The notes beneath the pieces were generated by a model. It was not told the origin of the DNA. It did no database searches and saw only the letters and a program-made list of their open reading frames with translations. A DNA stretch of 64,000 nucleotides from Colwellia sp. 12G3 (GTDB lineage Bacteria > Pseudomonadota > Gammaproteobacteria > Enterobacterales > Alteromonadaceae): the NCBI RefSeq assembly GCF_002836775.1, contig NZ_PJAQ01000054.1, positions 124,001 through 188,000 on the forward strand, given 5' to 3'. The stretch's first letter is position 1. Each line of letters begins with the position of its first letter. The position numbers were made by a program, and so were the translations under genes. This document shows, piece by piece, positions 16,581 through 25,198 of the stretch.

Positions 16581-18662
16581 TTATAGCTTATCAGCGTCTT
16601 TTTTTGCTGTTAAGTTAGCTGCATGGGGTAAATCATGAGCAGGCATTGGCTTGTTATCATGTTTTAGATAGTTATCCATCCAACGCATTAAACGTAAGCT
16701 GTAATCATACTTAGCTGCAGCACGTTTATTTCCATGACCTTCGCCTGGATAATAAACTAAACGAACTGTTTTACCATGTACCTTCATGTAACGGTACATT
16801 TCCATCGATTGTGCAGGATGTACGCGAGGATCGGCTTTACCATGCATGATAAGTAACGGCGTTTGTGATTGCTCTACCCAATAAATAGGGCTACGTTCTA
16901 GATACCATTGCCATTTGTCCCACGGATACGAACGCGCATGCACTAAATTCATTTCGTTAGAAATATCGGTAGTACCAAATTTTGATAACTGGTTAGAAAT
17001 ACCAACAAACATAACACTGGCGGCAAAATGCTTAGTTAACTTAGTTGCGCCCCAAGCGGAAGCATAACCACCGTATGAACCACCGGTAATACCGACTTTT
17101 TTCTCATTGACTAAACCAATGTTAACGAGGTGATTTTTAAGGTCAACCAAGTCATCAAATTCTTTACCCGCATAATCGTTTTGACCCAATTTAGAATAGT
17201 CTACGCCCTTACCTGTGCTACCACGGTAGTTTGGATGAAACACAGCATAACCTTGTGCAGCGGCTAATTGGCCAGGACGAGAGTAAGCGGTTATCCAACC
17301 ATCTTTATCGTGGCTTTCTGGACCGCCGTGAACAGACATGATTAATGGGTAACGTTGACCTTTTTTGTAATCAAGTGGATAAACTAAAACACCACCAATC
17401 TCAACACCGTCACGGGCTTTAATGGTAATGCTTTCTTGTTTCGCAAGCGCTATATCGTTTAACCAAGTATTTGAGTCAGTTAAACGAATTTCTTTTTTAC
17501 CGCGCAACAGAAATACTTCGTTTGGATGCTGTGCTGTATTCGCTTTAACAACAACCGTTTTGTCTGAATTAGAGATACTCAGGTTACCCGCGATAAATTT
17601 ACCACCGGCAACAACCGTTTTGTATTCATTAGAGCCAGGTTTAATTTTGGCAATAACAGACTGGGTGCCTATATTGGCAATAAAAAATAATTCATTGCGC
17701 TTATTAGACCATTCAAAGTCACTAACGTGACCTTTAAAGTTTGGTAACCAGTTATCTACTTTACCTGAGCTAACATTAGCAATAAATAAACGACCTGTGG
17801 CAGGATCATGTTTGTTTTGTGCACCGTGTAGTGCAACATATTGGCCATCGTATGAAAATTCAGCGGCACCTAATTTACCTTCAGTTGCAAAAGAAGTCTT
17901 AACGGTTTTTTTCGCGATATCAAAAATATGCCATTGTGACTTCATGTACTTGTCATCAATGAGTGCAGTTGGTTGAGTTTTTACTAACAAGTCTTTACCC
18001 GTTGGTGAAAAATGCACATCAGAAACATAACCTTTAATTTTCCATGCTTCTGGAGTGATTGCCTTATCAGATTGGGTAAGGTCAGTGACGTATAAAAGTT
18101 GATTAGTTAACTCTTCTTCAAAAACTTCTGCTTTAAAGCCTAAATCTGTCAGCTTTTTAACGGATTTTTCTTTTGCTTTCTTCGCTAAAATGGCGATTTT
18201 TTTGTTATCAGCGCTAAGTGAGTAGTTACTAATGCTGGTATCTTTTAACACAAGGGCTTTTTGCGCTTGACCACCGTTTGCTGGAATTTGATAAAGCGTA
18301 GTGAATTTGTCATCGTTCATTTTTGCTAAGAAATATATCAGTGAGCCATCAGCAGACCACTGAATATTGCTAACATTTACTTTACCGGTAATATAAGGAC
18401 GCTCTTCACCTTTATCATTAACAAGATAGAGTTCACCCCAGTTAGTACCATCTTTTTCAACATAAATTTCACGAGGCACTGAGCGCGTGTAAGCAATGTG
18501 CTCACCACTTGGACTTACTTGTGCTTGACTTACTGATTGCAGGGTCGCAAGGTTTTCAGCGGTAATAATTTTACTTGCTTGCTCTGCCGATGCGACTGAA
18601 CAAGTAAGCAAACCTAAGCTGATCGCTAAGGCCTGTTTTAACGCGTTTATTTTTGGTTTCAT
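16581..18662 (-). CDS. Secreted S9 family prolyl oligopeptidase-type peptidase
   Basis: 693 aa with a signal peptide (cleavage after SVASA, about residue 26). An N-terminal beta-propeller (WD40/PD40-like repeats such as QVSPSGEHIAYTRS, FSYDGQYVALHG) precedes an alpha/beta-hydrolase domain (about 430-675). The catalytic triad is visible: S529 in GGSYGG, D611 in HGKADPRVHP and H643 in GEGHGNK. The family cleaves short peptides, often removing dipeptides or acylated residues; the exact specificity is not readable. It is probably periplasmic. It has its own terminator and no clear operon partner. Confidence 0.92.
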   Translation of the reverse strand: MKPKINALKQALAISLGLLTCSVASAEQASKIITAENLATLQSVSQAQVSPSGEHIAYTRSVPREIYVEKDGTNWGELYLVNDKGEERPYITGKVNVSNIQWSADGSLIYFLAKMNDDKFTTLYQIPANGGQAQKALVLKDTSISNYSLSADNKKIAILAKKAKEKSVKKLTDLGFKAEVFEEELTNQLLYVTDLTQSDKAITPEAWKIKGYVSDVHFSPTGKDLLVKTQPTALIDDKYMKSQWHIFDIAKKTVKTSFATEGKLGAAEFSYDGQYVALHGAQNKHDPATGRLFIANVSSGKVDNWLPNFKGHVSDFEWSNKRNELFFIANIGTQSVIAKIKPGSNEYKTVVAGGKFIAGNLSISNSDKTVVVKANTAQHPNEVFLLRGKKEIRLTDSNTWLNDIALAKQESITIKARDGVEIGGVLVYPLDYKKGQRYPLIMSVHGGPESHDKDGWITAYSRPGQLAAAQGYAVFHPNYRGSTGKGVDYSKLGQNDYAGKEFDDLVDLKNHLVNIGLVNEKKVGITGGSYGGYASAWGATKLTKHFAASVMFVGISNQLSKFGTTDISNEMNLVHARSYPWDKWQWYLERSPIYWVEQSQTPLLIMHGKADPRVHPAQSMEMYRYMKVHGKTVRLVYYPGEGHGNKRAAAKYDYSLRLMRWMDNYLKHDNKPMPAHDLPHAANLTAKKDADKL

Positions 18663-18986
18663 ATCTAGTCCTAGAGGTCTATTTGAAAAAGAAAGGAATA
18701 AAGAGCACTCCTGAGTTTATGTTTTTTTGAGCGTTAAACCAATGGTAATTGTATAAAATTCGATGAAAAGAGTGATAATCGAGATTAAATAGAGATTACC
18801 TAGGTATCTGCAGACCACTCTAGGGCTTAGATCAAGGTGTTAGTTTAGGTAGTGGTTAAATAATTTAATAGAAAGGTATAACTAGCAAAGATTATTCAAT
18901 ACAAAAAAACCTGCATTTTATCTAGCAGAGATAAAAGTGCAGGCTTTTTAGGTTTTAGCTGTGACGATTTTAATGAATATTCTTAA
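18663..18986. other. 324-bp gap between peptidase genes
   Basis: Holds the aminopeptidase terminator (18904-18951) and the promoter region of the S9 peptidase. No ORF, repeat element or convincing operator was seen. Confidence 0.6.
18904..18951 (-). terminator. Intrinsic terminator of the M17 aminopeptidase gene
   Basis: Long stem CCTGCA-TTTTATCT paired with AGATAAAA-GTGCAGG (one unpaired base), 5-nt loop, with T runs on both strands. It may work in both directions; on the minus strand it follows the aminopeptidase stop by about 35 bp. Confidence 0.8.
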
Positions 18987-20348
18987 CTATTTAAATCGAG
19001 CTGCTAAGTAATCAAATACTGCACGAATACCGAATGCTTCACCACCTAATGGTCGACCTGATAAATGACGCACATTAAAGGCCATTACATCAAAATGAAC
19101 CCAATCTGTTTTTTCAACAAAACGTTGTAAGTATAATGCTGCAGAAATAGCGGCACCAAATGGCTGAGTAGGGCAGTTGGTCATATCGGCGATAGTGCTG
19201 TCGAACAAGTTATCATAAGGCTTATGCAATGGCATACGCCATACCGGATCACTATTGCGAAGACCTGCAGTGGTAATATCAGTGGCAACTTGATCATTAT
19301 TTGAGAAGAAACCAGGTAATTCAGTACCTAAGGCGACACGCATAGCACCTGTTAACGTAGCAAAATCTATGATTAGTTCAGGTTCATCGTTTTCAGCTTC
19401 TGCTAAGGCATCACATAAAACTAAGCGACCTTCAGCATCGGTATTGTGAATTTCAACCGTCAGACCTTTACGGGTAGTAACCACATCACCAGGGCGAAGC
19501 GCATTGCTTGAGACTGCGTTTTCAACGGCAGGAATTAAAACACGTAAATTAATAGGTAAGTTATGCGCCATAATTAATTGGGCTAAACCTAAAACATGCG
19601 CCGCACCGCCCATATCTTTTTTCATGTTACGCATGCCAGCAGCCGGTTTCATATCTAAACCACCACTATCAAAACAAACGCCCTTACCGACTAAAGTAAC
19701 TTGTGGGTTCTTACTATCACCCCATGTTATATCAACTAAACGAGGCGTATGAACACTGGCGCGACCAACGGCATGAATGGTTGGATAATTATGAACAAGC
19801 AGTTCATCACCAATAATTTGCTTAACCTCACCGTTAAATTGCTCTGCTAGCGCTAACGAAGCCTTGGCAATATCTTCCGGCATCATATCGGCAGCAGGTG
19901 TATTGATTAAGTCACGCGTTAAGGCAGTCGCTTGTGCAAATTTAATTGCACTTTCTACAGCATCAGCATTGTTAATTGCTAAGCTGGCTAATACTTTATC
20001 TGACTTGTTACTGATATATCTATCATATTGGTAAGCGCCAACTAACCAACCAAAGCTAATTGCTTCAACATGCTTAGCATCTGCATTTAATAAATATTGA
20101 CCTTGGGGTAACTGCTTAATTAAGTCACCACAGGCAAAGAAATCGCTAGCATCAGCAACGACAAATACAGCTTGGTTAATCTCGCCTTGGCTATTTGGGA
20201 TAAGGGCTAAACCGTTACCTGAAAACTGCGTATTGGATAGCCACGTTTGAGCTTGCTTATCTTGGCTTACAAGCCAAGTTGGATAAGTGTTTTTTTCAAT
20301 GATTATTAGTGGTGTACCGGTATTTTCTGCGTTCAATAAATTATTCAT
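18987..20348 (-). CDS. Leucyl aminopeptidase family (M17) metallopeptidase
   Basis: 453-aa cytoplasmic di-zinc aminopeptidase. The M17 signature NTDAEGRLVLCDAL is present, and the metal/active-site segment GKGVCFDSGGLDMKP with the downstream KKDMGGAAHVL is intact. The N-terminal domain is shorter and diverged relative to PepA. Length and N-terminus suggest the sub-group found as a second M17 enzyme in gammaproteobacteria, rather than PepA itself. It removes N-terminal residues from peptides in turnover. It is monocistronic, with its own terminator. Confidence 0.9.
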   Translation of the reverse strand: MNNLLNAENTGTPLIIIEKNTYPTWLVSQDKQAQTWLSNTQFSGNGLALIPNSQGEINQAVFVVADASDFFACGDLIKQLPQGQYLLNADAKHVEAISFGWLVGAYQYDRYISNKSDKVLASLAINNADAVESAIKFAQATALTRDLINTPAADMMPEDIAKASLALAEQFNGEVKQIIGDELLVHNYPTIHAVGRASVHTPRLVDITWGDSKNPQVTLVGKGVCFDSGGLDMKPAAGMRNMKKDMGGAAHVLGLAQLIMAHNLPINLRVLIPAVENAVSSNALRPGDVVTTRKGLTVEIHNTDAEGRLVLCDALAEAENDEPELIIDFATLTGAMRVALGTELPGFFSNNDQVATDITTAGLRNSDPVWRMPLHKPYDNLFDSTIADMTNCPTQPFGAAISAALYLQRFVEKTDWVHFDVMAFNVRHLSGRPLGGEAFGIRAVFDYLAARFK

Positions 20349-20568
20349 AAATTTCCTTATGGGGCGTCTGTGGTGATTGTAACTTAAGTGAGATAAAGAG
20401 GAAAACCAGTAGCGAACATATTGGTATTAGTAACATAAAAGCAAAGTTAAACCTAACGTTGCTAAAATTAATTCTTTAGTGACAAACGATGTCAATAAAA
20501 TTTACACATGAAAAGCTACAGATGTAAACAAAAAGTAAATAAGTAGTGAAAACAGGGTGTTGAGTGTT

Positions 20569-20584
20569 TGGCTCGTTCTTTGCT
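20569..20584 (+). promoter_or_regulatory. Sigma-54 (RpoN) promoter of the PEP-CTERM gene
   Basis: TGGCTCG-TTCT-TTGCT matches the sigma-54 consensus TGGCACG-N4-TTGCW at all but one position. The invariant GG (20570-20571) and GC (20582-20583) are separated by the required 10 bp. The start codon is 45 bp downstream. PEP-CTERM/exosortase systems are often accompanied by the PrsK/PrsR sigma-54 regulators. Confidence 0.75.
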
Positions 20585-20628
20585 TATAGGTTGGCAGGTC
20601 AAATTATTATTTATTAAAAGGATTAAAA

Positions 20629-21240
20629 ATGAAAAAATTTATTTTGGCAATTGCTTGTACCATGTTGATGGGAACTGCTCATGCAACACCACTTTATTCA
20701 CTATCTTCGGACAGTGGTTATAGCAATGGTAACTGGTCGTTTGGAGAGATCTTTACTGTCGGTTCACAAGATTTAACTGTTACAGCACTTGGCGCATACG
20801 ATAATAACCTAGATGGCTTTATAACAACTGGTGGTATTCAAGTTGGTTTGTATTTAGAAAGTGACGGTAGCTTATTGACGTCAACGTCAGTGCAAAGTTC
20901 TGATACTATTGAAGGTCAATTCCGTTTTTCTGATATTGCCGATTTTACCCTATTAAGCGGTGCACAATATCGTCTTGTTGCGGCAAGTGGTTCTGATTTA
21001 TACAATACTTCAACGGGCACGGCGACATTTGATCCAAGTGTTTCATATGATGGTTATGAGTATTGTAGTGGCAACATGCAGTTTTGCAACAATGGTTATA
21101 CAGGTCTTGAGCGTACTTGGATGGCAAATATGCAATTCAATATCTCTTCTGACTCTACATCTGTTCCAGAGCCAATGAGTCTAGGTTTGTTAGCACTCGG
21201 TTTGGCTGGTATTCGTCTATCAAGAAAAGCAAAAAAATAA
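20629..21240 (+). CDS. PEP-CTERM sorting-domain exported protein
   Basis: 203 aa. The N-terminal signal peptide MKKFILAIACTMLMGTAHA is followed by a beta-rich ectodomain (about 20-172) with Gly/Ser/Asp-rich repeats such as GSQDLTVTALGAYDNN. The C-terminal sorting tail has SVPEP (about 178-182), a hydrophobic span (MSLGLLALGLAGIRL) and a basic end (SRKAKK). This is the PEP-CTERM signal handled by exosortase, linked to export with exopolysaccharide. No exosortase gene is in the window. A good ribosome-binding site (AAAGGA) precedes the start. A sigma-54 promoter lies upstream and a terminator downstream, so the gene is monocistronic. Confidence 0.9.
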   Translation: MKKFILAIACTMLMGTAHATPLYSLSSDSGYSNGNWSFGEIFTVGSQDLTVTALGAYDNNLDGFITTGGIQVGLYLESDGSLLTSTSVQSSDTIEGQFRFSDIADFTLLSGAQYRLVAASGSDLYNTSTGTATFDPSVSYDGYEYCSGNMQFCNNGYTGLERTWMANMQFNISSDSTSVPEPMSLGLLALGLAGIRLSRKAKK

Positions 21241-21296
21241 TAAACTTGAATAATGGGGTGAGATAACTCTTATTATTGAAGAATAATTAATTTTAA

Positions 21297-21331
21297 AAGC
21301 GACTAACGGTTTATCCTTAGTCGCTTTTTTT
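21297..21331 (+). terminator. Intrinsic terminator of the PEP-CTERM gene
   Basis: AAAGCGACTAA pairs with TTAGTCGCTTT around a short loop, followed by seven T residues. Confidence 0.85.
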
Positions 21332-21381
21332 ATTCACAAGGCCGCAACCGGGTGAATAATTGTTGTAATAAAAGACTTAAC

Positions 21382-21613
21382 TAACCTGAACTCTGGATTA
21401 TGAGTGCTTGATATTAATTTAAGAACAACAACTTACGGTTGTTAAGGGAGAAGTTTACAAAATTAAGTAGCAATAAACTATACCAATGCTTCAATTTATT
21501 CGATTATCAAGGCAAAACGTTTATTAATAATGAGTTATTTATCAACGTTTTAATGCTGGTAATCGGATAAAGGGGAATATTGAGCAAGTGCTGCTTATCC
21601 AGAGTTCAGGTTA
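21382..21613. repeat. MITE-like element with 17-bp perfect terminal inverted repeats
   Basis: TAACCTGAACTCTGGAT (21382-21398) and its exact complement (21597-21613) bound 232 bp of AT-rich non-coding DNA. The right end stops one base before the exonuclease stop codon. The interior contains a smaller AAACGTT/AACGTTT stem. It differs from the ATACCAA-ended family. Confidence 0.6.
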
Positions 21614-21614
21614 A

Positions 21615-22331
21615 CTATAACAGCACATCTTTTAACGTGGTTTCGCCGTTTTTATTGGCTTTGCTCATTTGTGCCATAAATAATTCAGCGGTAGCAATTG
21701 CATCGTTTAGTGCATTATGAGCATGGTGTTCAGGCAGTTCAAACTTGCGTCGTAAATTGGTTAGGCGTAATTCTGACGGGTCGTAGGCAACATCGCGTTT
21801 ATCTAAACGGCGCTTAGCAAGTGCTAGTGTGTCTATCATCGGAAAAGTGGGCGCCATGCCATAAAGTTCAAGACAAGCTTCCGTCAAAAATTGTTTTTCA
21901 ATACGGGCAAAATGTACCAGCATTACTTTGCCTGCTAAGGCTTTTAGTAGCGTTTCAACCACTATCTCTAATGCTTGTCCTTGTTCTTTTTGGCTGTCGG
22001 TAATGTGGTGAATAATGACATTACTTTCTTCAAGCTGCGCTTTGGTTTTGATAATTTGGTGGTAGCTCGTTTTAAGTGACATATGTTGTTTTTTAAGCGT
22101 GATAAAACCAACGCTAAGTAGCTTATCTTGTTTGGCATCAAGGCCCGTTGTTTCAAAATCAACAGCTAATATTTCTACCTTATCAAGGGGGGTGTCAATA
22201 CTAGGTAAAGGCACCGATAAAAAATCACGTAATGCGCCTGCAGGAGCCTTTTTTAATAGCTGTTTACGTTTGGCTTCATAACCAAGCAGCCAGCCAAATG
22301 TCGATGAATTTGCTAAGGTTGTACTGGTCAT
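21615..22331 (-). CDS. DEDDh 3'-5' exonuclease (DNA polymerase III epsilon-like)
   Basis: 238 aa. ExoI motif DFETTGL (the Asp/Glu pair), a central ExoII region and ExoIII with HHAHNALNDAIATAELF give a complete DEDDh active site. There is an N-terminal extension of about 50 residues relative to DnaQ, so this is a stand-alone exonuclease rather than the replicative subunit. Its ATG overlaps the stop of the CBS/DUF294 gene by one base (TAATG), so the two are coupled. The same pair accompanies acetate-metabolism genes in several Vibrio and Shewanella genomes (recollection). The nucleic-acid or nucleotide substrate is unknown. Confidence 0.88.
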   Translation of the reverse strand: MTSTTLANSSTFGWLLGYEAKRKQLLKKAPAGALRDFLSVPLPSIDTPLDKVEILAVDFETTGLDAKQDKLLSVGFITLKKQHMSLKTSYHQIIKTKAQLEESNVIIHHITDSQKEQGQALEIVVETLLKALAGKVMLVHFARIEKQFLTEACLELYGMAPTFPMIDTLALAKRRLDKRDVAYDPSELRLTNLRRKFELPEHHAHNALNDAIATAELFMAQMSKANKNGETTLKDVLL

Positions 22332-24205
22332 TAGTAACTCGATTGCCTAGCGTCTTGTAAGCTTTTAATAACCTTGAAGGCGTCTTTAAGATGCTCTCGC
22401 TCTAATTTAGAAATCTCTTTAGGTGATAGGTAGTTATCAGGACTTTCTCCTCGCACTAACTCTTTCGCTTGGTGATCAACTCTGAGCATACCTAAAAACT
22501 CATAGGCATCAATTAAGTTATCTGCCGCTTCTCTCGATAGTGAAGGTGTGCCTGCCGCTTGTTGAATACGTTCTATGGTATTTACCGCGCTAATACCTTC
22601 AGCAAGTGCATAAATTCGTGCTAAATCGACCACAGGGGCTATGCCATTATGTTTTAAATCCAGTGTGGCTCTGTGTTTACCACTTTGTTTTAAAACAAAA
22701 TCACGGAAAAACCCCAGTGGCGGACGTAAATTCAGCGCGTTTTTAGATAAGTGCGCGATAAATAGCGTACTCTTTTGAGTTTTTATCAGCAGTTGTTTTC
22801 TTACGTCGTTAAGTAAAGAGACATCACCATAAATGGTCTCTAAATCAAAGAAGATGCTACTATTTAACAAGGCTTTCGGACTCGGTGTTTCCACCCAAGC
22901 AGAAAAATAATTATGCCAGATTCTTTGAGGTTGTCGCCACTTAGGATTGGTCGCCATAATATCGCCTGGACAATAGATAAAGCCGCATTCAGCTAAACCA
23001 TCGCAGACAAAAGTGGCGAGACTTTCAAACCAAGCATCATCATAGGGCTTCATAGAATCACAGATAATAATGGCATTATCTTGATCAGAATGAGCTAACT
23101 GCTCTTGTCTCGCTTGGGAACCAGCAGCAAGCCAAGCATAAGGCACGGGGGCTTGACCATACTTGTATTCAGCCATTTCAATTAAGCGTTTGGTAAATGC
23201 CATGGTAATGGCGCTAATACTTTTACCTACATGATCGGCACTACTACCTAATTTGGCCAAACGGATCTGTAGTTTAGGGATAAACTGGCTGATTTCTTTA
23301 AGCTCAGTGAGCGAGCTAGCTTTGTGGATAATGCTCGATAAGTTAATGGCATTATGGCCTTCATTATTGATTAAATCAGTGACGGTAACCATACCAACAA
23401 GCTGACCATGTTTGGTGACAGGAAGGTGATGGATATGCTTAGCTGTCATCTTCATTAAAGCATCATAGGCGTTGCTTTTTACATCAATGCTACACATGTC
23501 GCGCGTCATAATCTCACTAATGGCGTTACTGGTCGCTAACCCCATAGCAACGCAGCGGCGACGAATATCTTTATCAGTGACAATGCCAACCGGATTATCA
23601 TGCTCGATCACCACTAAACAAGAGTAACCTTCTTCATTCATTTGTATTGCAGCTTGTTGAATCGTTTTTTCAGCATTAATAGAGGCGACTGGGGTATGGT
23701 AGAAGTTACTGACTGAAGTATTCATCAAAGTGGAAGATAAAATGGCCTCTTCATTCACTCGAGTCATCTTAGTTTTCAATCGCTGTGCTGAATTTTGGCT
23801 GAAATAATCACTGATACTGGGAAAACGCTCACCGATATCATGCAATACACTGGCCTCGACACTATAGATTAAACAGTCTTCATCGGTATGCACTTGTAGC
23901 TGGTTAGCATTGGTTGTTTTACTGCTATTTAACGCTTCTGTCCCTGCGTGATAAAAGGCATCGCATAAGTCACCTTCACCCAAGCGACTAACGAGCTCAC
24001 CATTAGGTGAAAGACAGCTGATAGCCCCTTTTCGTAATATGTATAATCTTGGCTCGTTAATGCCTTTAGGCGGTAAATAGTCATCCTTTCTTACATAATT
24101 GATGCTTAATTCACGAACTAAGTGCGCTAACACTTGCTTGGGCAAGCTATCGAATGGCGGGATACTATAAATAAAGCTGCTGATTTCTGAAAGTTCGGTG
24201 TCCAT
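22331..24205 (-). CDS. cNMP-binding/CBS/DUF294 nucleotidyltransferase-like protein
   Basis: 624 aa, soluble. Order: cyclic-nucleotide-binding-like domain (about 15-135), paired CBS domains (about 160-290; EEGYSCLVVIEHDNPVGIVT and KHIHHLPVTKHGQLVGMVT), a DUF294 nucleotidyltransferase-like domain (about 320-460) with the active-site pattern GSQARQEQLAHSDQDN, and a C-terminal DUF294_C helical domain (about 490-610). Related proteins look like GlnD-type nucleotidyltransferases with ligand-sensing front ends; the target is unknown. It is co-translated with the exonuclease. It is divergent from the symporter operon, with the TAGAC-type sites in the shared upstream gap. Confidence 0.88.
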   Translation of the reverse strand: MDTELSEISSFIYSIPPFDSLPKQVLAHLVRELSINYVRKDDYLPPKGINEPRLYILRKGAISCLSPNGELVSRLGEGDLCDAFYHAGTEALNSSKTTNANQLQVHTDEDCLIYSVEASVLHDIGERFPSISDYFSQNSAQRLKTKMTRVNEEAILSSTLMNTSVSNFYHTPVASINAEKTIQQAAIQMNEEGYSCLVVIEHDNPVGIVTDKDIRRRCVAMGLATSNAISEIMTRDMCSIDVKSNAYDALMKMTAKHIHHLPVTKHGQLVGMVTVTDLINNEGHNAINLSSIIHKASSLTELKEISQFIPKLQIRLAKLGSSADHVGKSISAITMAFTKRLIEMAEYKYGQAPVPYAWLAAGSQARQEQLAHSDQDNAIIICDSMKPYDDAWFESLATFVCDGLAECGFIYCPGDIMATNPKWRQPQRIWHNYFSAWVETPSPKALLNSSIFFDLETIYGDVSLLNDVRKQLLIKTQKSTLFIAHLSKNALNLRPPLGFFRDFVLKQSGKHRATLDLKHNGIAPVVDLARIYALAEGISAVNTIERIQQAAGTPSLSREAADNLIDAYEFLGMLRVDHQAKELVRGESPDNYLSPKEISKLEREHLKDAFKVIKSLQDARQSSY

Positions 24206-24290
24206 GCTTTTACCTCTCAGGCATTAGTGTGCAAGTTAATACCCTAATTTAGGGTTTTGTTGTCGTATAGACAAGCCTTATTCCCTAAAC

Positions 24291-24460
24291 CTAGACTAAA
24301 GTTTGATATAGATTATCAATCACTGTTTATAACAATTAATGTTATTTATTAATGAAGCATGACCCCCGTTTTCCCCGCCTTATTAGCGCAGCTTTAATTA
24401 GACTAATTACTCAGGTTTTATCGGTGTTACCGGCTTTTTTGGTAATCTAGACTAAAGGCT
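24291..24460. promoter_or_regulatory. Two TAGACTAAAG operator-like sites upstream of the symporter operon
   Basis: CCTAGACTAAAGTTTG (from 24290) and TCTAGACTAAAGGCTA (from 24446) share the TAGAC arm and an A/T core with the porin sites; the second arm is only partly kept. They lie 85-250 bp upstream of the CBS gene and 480-650 bp from the symporter operon, or about 220-390 bp if the MITE is removed. Confidence 0.4.
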
Positions 24461-24568
24461 AATATCCCGCCAAAACAAAGCTTGTTAAATTAATTAACAG
24501 TTAAAAGTTGAATATGGATTTTTGCCACTATTACCCTTTCCGGTAAGTTTTGACAGAAATCTATATTT

Positions 24569-24831
24569 ATACCCAAGCTGCCTCGTGATTCTTGCTTCAG
24601 GACAACAGAGCGATTCATATTCAAGGCTCATTTTTTTATTAATGGTTATTCCCTTAAAAAAGAATGTAACGAAGAAGATGATTTGCTCAGTAGCCCCATT
24701 GGGCGAGTTTTAAAGGCTTATATGTTGCGTTATTAATTTTGATAAGGGAATAACCATTATCTGCAATTAATGCCTTACATATAAGCCTTTAAATTCTCGC
24801 TGAATCCAGAATATCGAGGTAACTTGGGTAT
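24569..24831. repeat. MITE-like element, copy C
   Basis: 263 bp. Ends ATACCCAAG and CTTGGGTAT are part of an inverted repeat of about 17 bp. The interior shares with copy B, in the same orientation, GGCGAGTTTTAAAGG, TTTTGATAAGGGAATAACC and AATTCTCGCTGA. The terminal sequence differs slightly (CCC for CC) from copies A and B. Confidence 0.75.
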
Positions 24832-24943
24832 TCCTTTTACTGCAATGTTCATAAATTATTACTAACTCTTTTTTAAGAAAGGCGTAATAAAGCGAAATAA
24901 AAAAATTAATCGCTAAAAAACGCTATGTCGCTAGGAGACTATT

Positions 24944-25195
24944 GTGGAAGAAAATAAAGAAGCATACTGGCAAGAAAATCTACGCTTGATCTTTATCTGT
25001 CTTGCAATCTGGTTTGTTGTTTCATTTGGTTTAGGTTTACTTTTGGTAGAGCCGCTAAATGAATTTCGTCTAGGTGGGTACAAACTTGGTTTTTGGTTTG
25101 CACAGCAAGGTTCAATTTATTCATTTTTAGGTTTGATCTTTTGGTATGGTGCCAAAATGAACAAGCTTGATAAAAAATATCACGCGGAGAGCTAA
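24944..25195 (+). CDS. DUF4212 small subunit of sodium/solute symporter
   Basis: 83 aa, starting with GTG behind a strong AGGAG seven bases away. Two membrane segments (about 14-36 and 50-70), with the family pattern YWQENLRLIFICLAIWF, FWFAQQGS and a terminal KKYHAES. This family (TIGR03647) always precedes a VC_2705-type symporter gene, as here with 3 bp between stop and start. It probably stabilises or regulates the large subunit. Confidence 0.93.
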   Translation: MEENKEAYWQENLRLIFICLAIWFVVSFGLGLLLVEPLNEFRLGGYKLGFWFAQQGSIYSFLGLIFWYGAKMNKLDKKYHAES

Positions 25196-25198
25196 GAG

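Larger units (their letters stand above)
21241..21614. other. 374-bp gap: terminator, hairpin and an inverted-repeat element
   Basis: Contains the PEP-CTERM terminator, a second hairpin (TTATTCAC, 21330-21337, with GTGAATAA, 21352-21359) and a 232-bp element bounded by a perfect 17-bp inverted repeat. No coding sequence is seen. Confidence 0.7.
24206..24943. other. 738-bp divergent regulatory gap with operator-like sites and MITE C
   Basis: Between the CBS/DUF294 gene and the symporter operon. It contains a perfect small dyad ACCCTAA-T-TTAGGGT (24241-24255), two TAGACTAAAG sites (24291, 24447) and a 263-bp MITE (24569-24831). A plus-strand ORF here lies largely inside the MITE and is not credible. 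Confidence 0.7.

Noticed and set aside
24522-24713. 63-aa plus-strand ORF
   Set aside because: Largely inside MITE C; no start signal and no similarity to known proteins.
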